Program-made: the position numbers and the translations under genes
In this document: positions 36,421-43,977 of the stretch, piece after piece
Layout of the letters: each line of letters begins with the position of its first letter
Position numbering within the stretch: the stretch's first letter is position 1
NCBI GenBank assembly: GCA_020638955.1
Contig: JACKHO010000004.1
Coordinates: 186,001-250,000 of the forward strand
Direction: 5' to 3'
DNA length: 64,000 bases
From: Planctomycetaceae bacterium
Lineage (GTDB): Bacteria > Planctomycetota > Planctomycetia > Planctomycetales > Planctomycetaceae
Notes under the pieces: generated by a model
The model's input: only the letters and a program-made list of their open reading frames with translations
Told to the model about the DNA's origin: nothing
Databases searched by the model: none

Positions 36421-38148
36421 CTACAACCCCGGTTTCGGTGGTTTTACCGGGCCGTCCATTGGTCTGATGCCTTTGGCGTTCAGTTTGCGTTTGAACAGTT
36501 GTGTGCCGCAGGTGACGTAGAGGGTGTCGAGGTCGGGGCCACCGAAGACGCAGTTGGAGAGCCAGCCGGGGCCGGGCTTTGTCAGGATGAGGTGCACGCG
36601 GCCGAGTTGATCGGTAATTTGTAGGCCGACTCGGGTCGTAATGTAAACCCGGCCCAGCGTGTCGACCGTCATTCCGTCGGCGCCGCTGGAGTAGGTGTCA
36701 TCAGGCACGTGCAAATGGCCGTGTCGCTGCTTGTAGGCGAGCTTGCCATCGGACTGAATTTGATACGAGTAGGTGAAGCGACCGTCGGTGTCGGCGACGT
36801 TCAGCAGGGTTTGATCGGGCGACATAATGACGCCGTTCGGTTTCTTAACCCCTTCATCAGCGAGTGAGATTTCGCCGCTGGGCGACCATCTCCACAATTT
36901 GCTGTTGTTGGGATCGGTGAAGTAGCCGCTGCCGTCGGCGAGTACGACGAGGTCGTTCGAGGGTTGCCCTTCGCAAACGGTTTCTTCCTTGCCGTCCTCG
37001 GTGTAGCGGACAATTTTCTTGGTATCGTTCTGGCAGGCGTACAGTTTTCCGTCGGGGCCGAACATGAGTCCGTTCACGCCGGGGCTGTTTTCCGCGAAGA
37101 CGGAGACGGAACCATCGGCCTCCAGTTTATGGATGCGACCGTTCGGGATGTCGGTGAAGAAGAGTTCCCCTTTCGCATTGACCGCCGGGCCTTCGGTGAA
37201 CTTGTAACCTTCGGTGACGAGCTCCCAGCCTTCTCCTTTAATGAGTACGTCGGTGCGGCGTTTGGGAGGATGCCCCGCCACAATGGGCTCGGGGTAGCTC
37301 TTCCACAAAAAGCGGAAGGCGTCGGGCGTAATGGCGGCGGACTGTTTGCCGTCGTGTCCCCCTTCACCCCAGGCATGCTCGACTTCGTAGCCCGAAAACT
37401 TCAGAGCTGAGAGCATTCCCTGGTTGGCGTTCCACCAGTCGCCCGCGTAAATGTTGAGGTCGTTTTCACCATCTTGCAGGAAGACGCGAATGGGCTTCGG
37501 CTCATACTTGCGAATAAGCGTTGGAAATGCATCACCGCCCCGCAGGCCAACATACGTTCCGATGGTACTGTAGACGCGGCGGAATTCGTCGGGACGCTCC
37601 CACGCCACATTGAACGCACAAATGGCTCCAGAACTCGCACCGCAAATGGCTCGGTCGTTGGGATTTGTGCTGAGGTTGTAGTCCTTCCCAACGGCGGGCA
37701 GGATTTCTTCGAGCAGGAACCGGGCGTAGGCATCGCCGAGTCCGTCGTATTCGAAACTGCGGTTGTAGCGGGCTTCCGCGTTTTCATTGGCTGCAGGGAC
37801 GACACCCGGCTCAATGAAAATTCCAATTTGCGGCGGCACTTCCCCTTTGTGTGTCAAATTGTCCAGCACGGTCGGAATTTTCCAGCCATTCGCCCGGCCG
37901 AGACCATCCTGCACGACGAGCACGCAGGTGGGCTTGCTGGCATCATACTGAGCGGGAACGTACACCCAGTAGCGGCGATGCGTCCCCGGGAAAATCTTAC
38001 TGTTGTTCCACTCGAACGGCCCTTTGACTTCACCTTGCGGAACACCCTCCTGCGGCTTGGAATCTTCCGTGAGGGGATACTCATTCGCTCCCCAGGCCAA
38101 AGCCGAACAAGCCACCACGGCCAGACACGTCGCAAACAACTTCCGCAT
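36421..38148 (-). CDS. secreted esterase (Fes/IroE-like) fused to an SMP-30/gluconolactonase domain
   Basis: 575 residues from the ATG at 38148 (signal peptide RKLFATCLAVVACSALAWGAN). Domain 1 (~25-300) is an enterochelin-esterase-type alpha/beta hydrolase: KIFPGTHRRYWVYVPAQYDA, the nucleophile elbow CGASSGAICAFN and the His in WGEGGHDGKQ. Domain 2 (~310-570) is a six-bladed SMP-30 propeller: EGPAVNAKGELFFTDIPNGRIHKL, PNGVIMSPDQTLLNVADTDG and GLQITDQLGRVHLI...NCVFGGPDLDTLYVT. It may hydrolyse an ester and then open a lactone or chelate. A similar arrangement is seen in other planctomycetes. A strong terminator follows. Confidence 0.85.
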   Translation of the reverse strand: MRKLFATCLAVVACSALAWGANEYPLTEDSKPQEGVPQGEVKGPFEWNNSKIFPGTHRRYWVYVPAQYDASKPTCVLVVQDGLGRANGWKIPTVLDNLTHKGEVPPQIGIFIEPGVVPAANENAEARYNRSFEYDGLGDAYARFLLEEILPAVGKDYNLSTNPNDRAICGASSGAICAFNVAWERPDEFRRVYSTIGTYVGLRGGDAFPTLIRKYEPKPIRVFLQDGENDLNIYAGDWWNANQGMLSALKFSGYEVEHAWGEGGHDGKQSAAITPDAFRFLWKSYPEPIVAGHPPKRRTDVLIKGEGWELVTEGYKFTEGPAVNAKGELFFTDIPNGRIHKLEADGSVSVFAENSPGVNGLMFGPDGKLYACQNDTKKIVRYTEDGKEETVCEGQPSNDLVVLADGSGYFTDPNNSKLWRWSPSGEISLADEGVKKPNGVIMSPDQTLLNVADTDGRFTYSYQIQSDGKLAYKQRHGHLHVPDDTYSSGADGMTVDTLGRVYITTRVGLQITDQLGRVHLILTKPGPGWLSNCVFGGPDLDTLYVTCGTQLFKRKLNAKGIRPMDGPVKPPKPGL

Positions 38149-38268
38149 GTGAATCCTCAATCCTCAGCCGGTTTCCTCAAGCGCCCGGCCACCACGGCAA
38201 GGCCAAAGAAACGGTAGAGGATGGGGGTGGGGAAGTCTATGGTGTGGGGATGTTGTCGCCCGCTGCGA

Positions 38269-38679
38269 TCATTGAAGCGGAAGTCGACGTCGGAAAGTCT
38301 TTGTCGCCAACTCGGACTTGCCTGTTTTTTCATAGTCATTTGCAAGCTCATCGATCACTTCGTTGAAGTATTGGATGCCAATATGCGGTGACGTCCGCAT
38401 TCCCTCGTCAGAAATCACATAGAGGCGTTCGAGCATTGTGAGCTGAGCTTCGCGGTGACCGATTGCATCTTCGAAGCGATGCACGAGTTCGCAGTAGATG
38501 GCCCAGTGTTCGTGGTACACAATGCTTCCGTCATCACTTCCACGGACGGGTAACAATTCTTCGAATCGATTGATGACGTCCGCGGGAACAGTCAGCCCGT
38601 TGCGGCGACACAATTGGACGTCATTCACCAGCCAGTTCAATTCGTCAACTGTGCTGCGAAATTGTGACGGTCTGGACAT
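38269..38679 (-). CDS. hypothetical protein
   Basis: 136 residues from the ATG at 38679 (MSRPSQFRSTVDELNWLVND). The product is mostly helical: WAIYCELVHRFEDAIGHREAQLTMLERLYV resembles a tetratricopeptide-like segment, then YFNEVIDELANDYEKTGKSE. No known family was recognised. The upstream in-frame extension to 38763 overlaps the neighbouring gene and is less likely. The gene belongs to a run of four small minus-strand genes (38269-39850). Confidence 0.6.
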   Translation of the reverse strand: MSRPSQFRSTVDELNWLVNDVQLCRRNGLTVPADVINRFEELLPVRGSDDGSIVYHEHWAIYCELVHRFEDAIGHREAQLTMLERLYVISDEGMRTSPHIGIQYFNEVIDELANDYEKTGKSELATKTFRRRLPLQ

Positions 38680-38692
38680 TGTTGTTATGGCC

Positions 38693-39034
38693 CTACGACT
38701 GTAACTCACGAAAAACCAGTTCCTCGATGACACTATCGAGGAGCTCTTCAAACGAACTGTCACGACGCATGGCCTTGCGTTCGATTCCGGAAGGGAGATG
38801 CACGGCTCTTATGAAATCACCATCGACCGCCCTTCCAACGTCGTAGCGAATGTCTTCTGGTGAGAACAGCAAGCGTTTCAGTTTTGAGACAAGTTCGTCA
38901 CGTGTCTTGCCGACCTCATACTCTGGTACAGACTCAGTCAAATTTTCGTTCCCGGTTGGCAAGTGAACAACGCGAACGAATGTTCCCATTTCGCCGTAGC
39001 CAATTTCGATTTGGAATTCATTTGGACGAATCAT
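38693..39034 (-). CDS. hypothetical protein with an internal duplication
   Basis: 113 residues. Two halves resemble each other: FVRVVHLPTGNENL (residues ~19-32) and FIRAVHLPSGIERKAM (~74-89), each followed by a helix. No family is recognised. It begins 16 bases after the stop of the next upstream gene and ends 14 bases before the start of the next, so the run is probably co-transcribed. Confidence 0.6.
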   Translation of the reverse strand: MIRPNEFQIEIGYGEMGTFVRVVHLPTGNENLTESVPEYEVGKTRDELVSKLKRLLFSPEDIRYDVGRAVDGDFIRAVHLPSGIERKAMRRDSSFEELLDSVIEELVFRELQS

Positions 39035-39049
39035 GACAGCAGCCTGCCG

Positions 39050-39355
39050 TTAACTTCGCATCATGACAAGTGAATGCACAACGACACCATCACGCACGAT
39101 GCAATAGCTGGCGGCGCTCAACTTCTTGGGCCAGCTACTGGCCGGAGTGCGGAACCTCCAAACCTCGTCTCCATCCTGAACCTTGGCCAGAAACGGCTTC
39201 CATTTCTTGTCGACCCAAAAGTGAAATGATTTGGAAGTCTCCAAGAGCTGGCGTTTGCGGTCCTCGCTAATCTTCAGCCCCGACATTTCCTGTAATCGTA
39301 TGTCAACGGGGGCCAGAGAATCGCAACGTACAGTCAGCCACTCGGTTTTCAACAT
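39050..39355 (-). CDS. hypothetical protein
   Basis: 101 residues, starting MLKTEWLTVRCDSLAPVDIRLQE, with a Trp/Lys-rich middle (FHFWVDKKWKPFLAKVQDGDEVWRF) and a beta-type ending (ASYCIVRDGVVVHSLVMM). No family was recognised. Its upstream gap of 45 bp contains a fragment resembling the 139-bp element (listed separately). Confidence 0.55.
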   Translation of the reverse strand: MLKTEWLTVRCDSLAPVDIRLQEMSGLKISEDRKRQLLETSKSFHFWVDKKWKPFLAKVQDGDEVWRFRTPASSWPKKLSAASYCIVRDGVVVHSLVMMRS

Positions 39356-39363
39356 GTCCGCCC

Positions 39364-39404
39364 CAATTCAGTTGCCGGAGCTCCCGTTGGTCGATCCGGC
39401 CTAC
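39364..39404 (-). repeat. probable truncated end of the 139-bp element
   Basis: On the minus strand it begins GTAGGCCGGATCG and continues with GAGCTCCGGCAACTG, resembling the left end of the copies at 11151 and 47437. The rest of the element is missing. As in glgB, its TAG is the stop codon of the upstream gene (39401-39403). Confidence 0.5.
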
Positions 39405-39850
39405 GGGTCTATCGTTCGTTGTGATTTCTTCTCGGTCCCCTCCGCCTTCCTCGTCCAAAGGTAGCAGACGCTGGCCAAGAGAATCCACAGGCCGCCTGAG
39501 ACAGAAGACGCGAAAATCCACTGCCGATTCTTTCTGGCCGAAATGAGCCTGTGGGGCGGCACTTCCATATCTGAGTAGATGTCGTCGCTGTCAAAACCAG
39601 ATGCGGGTGACACCATGTTGGGCCCAGATGAAACCACGCGGATGATGTTGCCGTCGCGAGTCACAACTCGGTACGGCTGTCCCCATGGGTCGAGGTGGTC
39701 TGTCGCATCTCCGGAGTCGCTGATTCTTCGTGCTTCGAGATGCGCCTGCGCCAGTTGTGCTTCCCCACGCCCCTGCTCGATTGCGGGTGCACAAGCCAAA
39801 AAAACGAGCATGCAAACGCAGGAAATCGCGACAATGATGCTGAATCGCAT
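39401..39850 (-). CDS. membrane protein with pseudopilin-like (type II secretion GspG) motif
   Basis: 149 residues from the ATG at 39850; the upstream extension to 39913 lacks a signal. N-terminal hydrophobic stretch IIVAISCVCMLVFLACAPAI, then DHLDPWGQPYRVVTRDGNIIRVVSSGPN and GFDSDDIYSDM. The combination DPWG.PY...V.S.GPN.....DDI is the C-terminal calcium-binding signature of major pseudopilins, but a canonical prepilin peptidase site is absent and a second helix (IFASSVSGGLWILLASVCYLW) follows. It is probably a planctomycete paralogue, not a working pseudopilin. Its TAG stop is shared with the repeat fragment. Confidence 0.6.
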   Translation of the reverse strand: MRFSIIVAISCVCMLVFLACAPAIEQGRGEAQLAQAHLEARRISDSGDATDHLDPWGQPYRVVTRDGNIIRVVSSGPNMVSPASGFDSDDIYSDMEVPPHRLISARKNRQWIFASSVSGGLWILLASVCYLWTRKAEGTEKKSQRTIDP

Positions 39851-40029
39851 ACGCAAGTGATTTGAAACGTCGGATCGAACGAAAGGTGTCACGCTCAATA
39901 TTCCATACGGCATTAATCCCCACGTGCAGACGCAGAATCAGTAATGGTTCATCGAATTGCAGAAACCCGTATCGACTTCATGGCTTGCAAATCAGATAAT
40001 CAGGTCTTGGAACTCAGGGAGGTAATGCA

Positions 40030-40341
40030 ATGGCACATTCCGCGACGCAGGTCGAGATTGGTGATCACTTCAGAACGCTGAGGGATCAGTGGAAGTCTCA
40101 GACGAAATATATGTCGAACACGGCCCAAATGGCCACGGTTTGGCCATATCAGCAAATCATTGGGATGGGGCCGTCCGCCCTGCCGCTGATTCTCGCTGAA
40201 CTGCAGCGAGAAACCGATCACTGGTTTTGGGCCTTGGAAGCCATTAGTGGTGAGAATCCCGTGCAGTCGGAACAGGAGGGGCGGGTCGAAGAAATGGCGA
40301 AGGCGTGGCTGGATTGGGGACGTCAACAAGGGCTGATTTGA
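40030..40341 (+). CDS. hypothetical protein, first gene of a coupled pair
   Basis: 103 residues with a GGGAGG site 7 bases before the ATG. Helical: VEIGDHFRTLRDQWKSQTKYM, then YQQIIGMGPSALPLILAELQRETDHWFWALEAISGENP and MAKAWLDWGRQQGLI. The GMGPSALPLIL...W..AL..ITG.NP pattern occurs in small planctomycete and cyanobacterial proteins of unknown function. Its TGA and the next ATG are one base apart (TGAAATG), so translation is likely coupled to the next gene. Confidence 0.7.
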   Translation: MAHSATQVEIGDHFRTLRDQWKSQTKYMSNTAQMATVWPYQQIIGMGPSALPLILAELQRETDHWFWALEAISGENPVQSEQEGRVEEMAKAWLDWGRQQGLI

Positions 40342-40342
40342 A

Positions 40343-40768
40343 ATGTTTGACAAAATCTCGTTTCCTCGTCTGACTCCAGAAAATCACCAACAGACGAGCA
40401 ATCGCGACGTGAAGTACAATTGCATTGCGTGGGCTGCCGGAGATGTCAACCACTGGTGGGAGCCCGGACGGTATTGGCCGGTTGACATTGCACGCGACGA
40501 GTACGGCATTGGGGCACTGGAAGCCGCTTTCGCCTCACTGGGCTATGCTGAATGCCCCGATGGTTCGCTGGAAGCGGGGTTCGAGAAAGTTGCCCTCTAC
40601 GGCAGCGGATTCATGTACACACATGCTGCCCGACAATTGCCGGATGGCACATGGACCAGCAAGCTGGGCAAGTCAGAAGATATTTCGCACGACTTGCCGG
40701 AAGATGTCGCGGGCGGCATGTATGGTGAAGTAGTCCAGTTCATGCGCCGCCCAATCACCCGTCGGTAA
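40343..40768 (+). CDS. DUF7689-like protein, second gene of a coupled pair
   Basis: 141 residues. YNCIAWAAGDVNHWWEPGRYWP contains the Cys-His-type start (NCIAWA.G) of a small papain-like family, then LEAAFASLGYAECPDGSLEAGFEKVALYG and the later FMYTHAARQLPDGTWTSKLGKSEDISH with a candidate catalytic His. This looks like the DUF7689 family, often next to a small helical protein as here. A protease or amidase function is inference only. Confidence 0.7.
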   Translation: MFDKISFPRLTPENHQQTSNRDVKYNCIAWAAGDVNHWWEPGRYWPVDIARDEYGIGALEAAFASLGYAECPDGSLEAGFEKVALYGSGFMYTHAARQLPDGTWTSKLGKSEDISHDLPEDVAGGMYGEVVQFMRRPITRR

Positions 40769-41344
40769 TTATACTGCATCAATCCCCACGTGCAGCCGCA
40801 GGTTGGGGTGTTCGGCGAGCAGGGTGTTGAGTTTTTGTTCGACGGCGGGCCAGTCGGCGGGGGTAATTTCGAGGGTGACTCGGGTGAGTTCGGGCTGGTT
40901 CTGTTCAGTGGGATCTTCGCGGCGGAGTTGCGCGGGGCGGAAGAGGAGGTCGCGGTGCTCCTGTTCATCGAAGCCTGTGAGTGTGGCGTCGACTTCGGGC
41001 AAGTCCACCAGTTCGTCCATGAGGTTGAGCAGTTTATCGACATCCCACGTGCTGCCGACGTGGGGATTGTTGAGCGCCACGTTCAGCAGTTTCTCCCGCT
41101 CTAAACTCAGCTCGACCACAATGCACGGCACCATTTCCACGCCTCGATGTGCGAGTACCTGCAACCGCTGATGCCCGCCGACGACATGGCCCGTCACACT
41201 GTTCCAGACAAGCGGCTGTACGAGGTCGAATTCATCGAGTGACCGTTCGAGTTTCTTCCAGGCCGCATCACCCGGTTTGAGTTTGATCCGGGGGTTGTAG
41301 GGTGCCGGTTTGAGCTGGTCGATGGGGAGGAGTTCGTAGTTCAT
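40769..41344 (-). CDS. ParB-like nuclease domain protein
   Basis: 191 residues from the ATG at 41344 (MNYELLPIDQLKPAPYNPRIKLKPGD). The ParB/Srx fold motif IDQLKPAPYNPR, SLDEFDLVQPLVWN and the GHVVGGHQRLQVLAHRG phosphate-binding loop are clear. The C-terminal ~90 residues (LLNVALNNPHVGSTWDVDKLLNLMDEL..., EITPADWPAVEQKLNTLLAEHP) are typical of phage-type ParB-like proteins located beside DNA methylase or terminase genes. It is not a chromosome-partition ParB. With the HTH protein at 41553 it resembles a small mobile-element remnant. Confidence 0.8.
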   Translation of the reverse strand: MNYELLPIDQLKPAPYNPRIKLKPGDAAWKKLERSLDEFDLVQPLVWNSVTGHVVGGHQRLQVLAHRGVEMVPCIVVELSLEREKLLNVALNNPHVGSTWDVDKLLNLMDELVDLPEVDATLTGFDEQEHRDLLFRPAQLRREDPTEQNQPELTRVTLEITPADWPAVEQKLNTLLAEHPNLRLHVGIDAV

Positions 41345-41354
41345 ATGGGAGTGG

Positions 41355-41491
41355 GGTTGAGAAGGTTGAGGTCGATACGACGTTGAGATGGTTGAAAGCG
41401 TTGAAATTAGTTGATGACGGATTTCGCAATCTGCTTCACGCAATCCTCAACTATCTCAACCGTGGCGGAGCCGCATTCAACCGTCTCAACC
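41355..41491. repeat. REP-like repeat cluster with 46-bp copy B
   Basis: The right part (41446-41491) matches 5762-5807 in 40 of 46 positions at equal length. The left part (41355-41415) carries the motif on the other strand (GGTTGAGAAGGTTGAG and TTGAGATGGTTGAAAGCG). Together they form facing arms between the ParB-like and HTH genes. Confidence 0.7.
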
Positions 41492-41552
41492 CGAAGGTGC
41501 AATAGTCGCCCCGGCCGAATGCGATTCGTCAAGATGTCCAGGTCCCTCGGCA

Positions 41553-41900
41553 CTACCAACTATCATTCGGATTCGATGTCCGATCCTGCGGTTGCGTCGA
41601 TTCTTCGAAGTCGACTTCGTGATCGGGGAGGTCGAGAAATTCGGGGGCGGCTTCGAAGGTGTCGCGGAGTTCCTGTTTGATGCGGGCCAGGCAGCGGGTG
41701 ACGTGCCCTTTCGGATGACCGAAGACATTGCCGATTTGTTCCAGTGGCCAGCCCGCGTTTTCCCTGAGCGCGAGCATGGCCAGGTATCGCCAGCGGCGTT
41801 CGTTGTCACCGGCAAAGTGAATGTGAATTGTTTTCCAGAAGTCATCCCGGCCGGTGCGGGGGAGAACAATTTTCGTACCGTTGCGACGTGTAACAGACAT
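41553..41900 (-). CDS. helix-turn-helix protein (sigma-70 region 4-like)
   Basis: 115 residues from the ATG at 41900 (MSVTRRNGTKIVLPRTGRDD). A single HTH is visible: WRYLAMLALRENAGWPLEQIGNVFGHPKGHVTRCLARIKQELRDTF, where the second helix and recognition helix are like sigma-70 region 4 or a phage terminase small subunit. An acidic tail follows. It lies upstream of the ParB-like gene on the same strand, separated by the REP cluster. The pairing suggests phage or plasmid origin, but no terminase large subunit or integrase is present. Confidence 0.65.
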   Translation of the reverse strand: MSVTRRNGTKIVLPRTGRDDFWKTIHIHFAGDNERRWRYLAMLALRENAGWPLEQIGNVFGHPKGHVTRCLARIKQELRDTFEAAPEFLDLPDHEVDFEESTQPQDRTSNPNDSW

Positions 41901-42334
41901 GAGAGACCACGCGTAAGATGAGGGGGAAAGTCCAGGCGGAACGATCATTCATTTTGGGGCTGGTTGCGCAACTTCGGCTTTGGTCGGACGGACATGCCCG
42001 GGCGCAACTGCCCACGCATTGAGACACAGACGGGAAAGTCTGTGCTACTCGGTGGTTTGAATGATGTGTCCGGAATGAGATACGAAGAGCTGCCGAAAAC
42101 CTTTCAGCGATTTTTCGTTTTTTTGTGGGTTTCCTATGTCACCCGATTTCGGAGGGATCAGGCGGCTGCGACGCAGCGAGGGCATTCAACAGCTACATGT
42201 TGCTTGTGAATGCTCCCTCATCCCTGAATGGAAACTGCAGGCCGCAGAATCGAGATCTCTTAGCCAGCTAGACCTCGGTGCTTCAACTGCGCCAAGTGCA
42301 TGTCATTTCGACTTGAGAAGCGACGCTTGAAACG
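41901..42334. other. 434-bp intergenic region
   Basis: It contains one CACAGAC palindrome (42025-42044) and no gene-like frame. Upstream of the HTH gene and downstream of the BBP2 porin gene, whose terminator follows at 42335. Confidence 0.45.
42025..42044. repeat. CACAGAC palindrome, copy 2
   Basis: CACAGAC-GGGAAA-GTCTGTG, perfect seven-base arms with a six-base loop, followed by CTACTCGG. Compare 17781-17802 and 47623-47642. Confidence 0.6.
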
Positions 42335-42373
42335 AAAAAAGCCACGCAGCCGGACGAAGTCCAACTGCGTGGC
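42335..42373 (-). terminator. Rho-independent terminator of the BBP2 porin gene
   Basis: On the minus strand GCCACGCAG pairs with CTGCGTGGC, with an inner GGAC/GTCC stem, and is followed by six U. It lies about 45 bases after the stop codon at 42418. Confidence 0.85.
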
Positions 42374-42417
42374 AAAACGCACAGTATGCAACAGAGCTTA
42401 TGCTCTCAGCGATCTCA

Positions 42418-43554
42418 CTAGAACGTGAGGATGGCATCAACACCGAAGACGGCGTTGTCGCGGATGTCGTCGCTGGGAATTCCCAAACCGGAAATGACGT
42501 CTGGCAGTTGAGTCGAACCAGCGGCCCAGTTGTACCGGACTTCGGGACGAATCAGCAGGTTGTTCAGAGGTGACAGGTTCAGACCGAAGGCGACTTCGTA
42601 CAGCGAAATGCCGTCAGCTTTCCACCATTCGCCGCGGAAACCAGCACGCACATCATCAGCAATGTTGTAGAACAGGTACTGGTTAACGCCGAAGGTGTCG
42701 TAGTCACCGCTCTTTGTGTTCGGCGAGTTGTTGACGCTGATGTAGTCGCTCTGGAACACGTATTCCCAGTCGTCGTTGATGTTGTAGTCAACCACGAGGC
42801 TGTGGGAGTATCCATCGCCAATCCAACCCAAATCACCGAAGGTGGTGATGAACGTGGCGGAAACGTCGTCGGTCAGGGCCAGGCTGGCACCGCCGAGGAA
42901 GCTGTTCCCGTTGCCGAGTTGGTCGTAACCAGTATCCCAACCCAGTGTCCAACCACCGTAAGCGGTGATGTCGTCGTTCACTTTGTATGTGGCGAGCACG
43001 CCAGTATGAGTGAACGCTTCACTGTAGTTGAAGGTGTACGGAATGCTGTAGAAGAAGTTACCGGTTGCTGGCACGACCTGGTAGCCGAGCAGCGTGTAGA
43101 AGTGACCAACCTTCACGGACAGGTCTTCGTAAGCCACTTCGCCGTACAACTGTGGAATGGCGAAGCCGTAGATTCCGTGGTCGAAACCGTTCTGGAAATC
43201 CCAGTTGCCAGGATTGTTACCGAATGCCTGCGTGTTGGGGGCATCGGTACCGTACATGACGTCCATGCGGCCCCCCCAGTCGAGGCCTTCGCTTCCGTCA
43301 GCCACTTTCTCGATGAACAGGTTGAACTGTTGCAAATCGAGGCTGCCGGGGTGCGTGTTGAACACGGCATCGTTGTCGCTGTGGTAGCCGAATTGCATCC
43401 AGCCACCAACATCAATACTTGATTCTTCCCCAAACAACGACTCACCGAGGTCGAAGTTTTCGAAGGGAAGGTCGTCCTGAGCCGAGGCAGTCGTTGCCAG
43501 GCCCAAAACAGCGGCTACTGACAGCAGCCATCCTCCAAATGACATCCTACGCAT
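42418..43554 (-). CDS. BBP2-type outer-membrane beta-barrel (porin-like)
   Basis: 378 residues from the ATG at 43554, with AGGAG 7 bases upstream; the frame stays open to 43770 without signal. Signal peptide RRMSFGGWLLSVAAVLGLATTASAQ. The mature protein starts DDLPFENFDLGESLFGEESSIDVGGWMQFGYHSDN, then strands such as QFNLFIEKVADGSEGLDWGGRMDVMYGTDAP and LSVKVGHFYTLLGYQVVPATGNFFYS. It ends with VDAILTF. BBP2 (PF07642) is a barrel family known mainly from planctomycetes. It probably forms a channel in the outer membrane; substrate unknown. A strong terminator suggests high expression. Confidence 0.85.
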   Translation of the reverse strand: MRRMSFGGWLLSVAAVLGLATTASAQDDLPFENFDLGESLFGEESSIDVGGWMQFGYHSDNDAVFNTHPGSLDLQQFNLFIEKVADGSEGLDWGGRMDVMYGTDAPNTQAFGNNPGNWDFQNGFDHGIYGFAIPQLYGEVAYEDLSVKVGHFYTLLGYQVVPATGNFFYSIPYTFNYSEAFTHTGVLATYKVNDDITAYGGWTLGWDTGYDQLGNGNSFLGGASLALTDDVSATFITTFGDLGWIGDGYSHSLVVDYNINDDWEYVFQSDYISVNNSPNTKSGDYDTFGVNQYLFYNIADDVRAGFRGEWWKADGISLYEVAFGLNLSPLNNLLIRPEVRYNWAAGSTQLPDVISGLGIPSDDIRDNAVFGVDAILTF

Positions 43555-43977
43555 TTTCTCACTCCTGATTTTGCATTTGGGTCGCGAGCACTCGAGTCCC
43601 AGGTTGCTGCTGCGCGTTTGACTGTTTTCCACCTTGAAATCGGTAACCGGCATTTTTTGCCGATAAACGTTACGATCCCAATGATGAGCGCGTTCGCCAA
43701 AACACGGTTCATCGGATTCATCGGCCACTCTGGAGCATTCGTTTCGTTTTGTGCCTTGTGCCGGTCCCACCTACGCAGGCGTTAAAGTCCACGCGACGGG
43801 TACAATTGGTATTGGAGGCGTACCGGCCTCCCTGCAATCGGCCCAATCAATTTGACCATGCATTTGGCGGAAAGTACTTGACCAGCCCACACTTCGCGAC
43901 GATGCTAAGGGACAGTACACACGCTCAACTTCTGTCTGGGCAACCCATCCTGGACGTTTTATTGTGGAGAGACACGT
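43555..43977. other. 423-bp divergent intergenic region
   Basis: It lies between the BBP2 porin gene (minus) and the DUF1598 gene (plus). Both have clear ribosome binding sites at their ends. No repeat or RNA gene was recognised. Confidence 0.4.
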
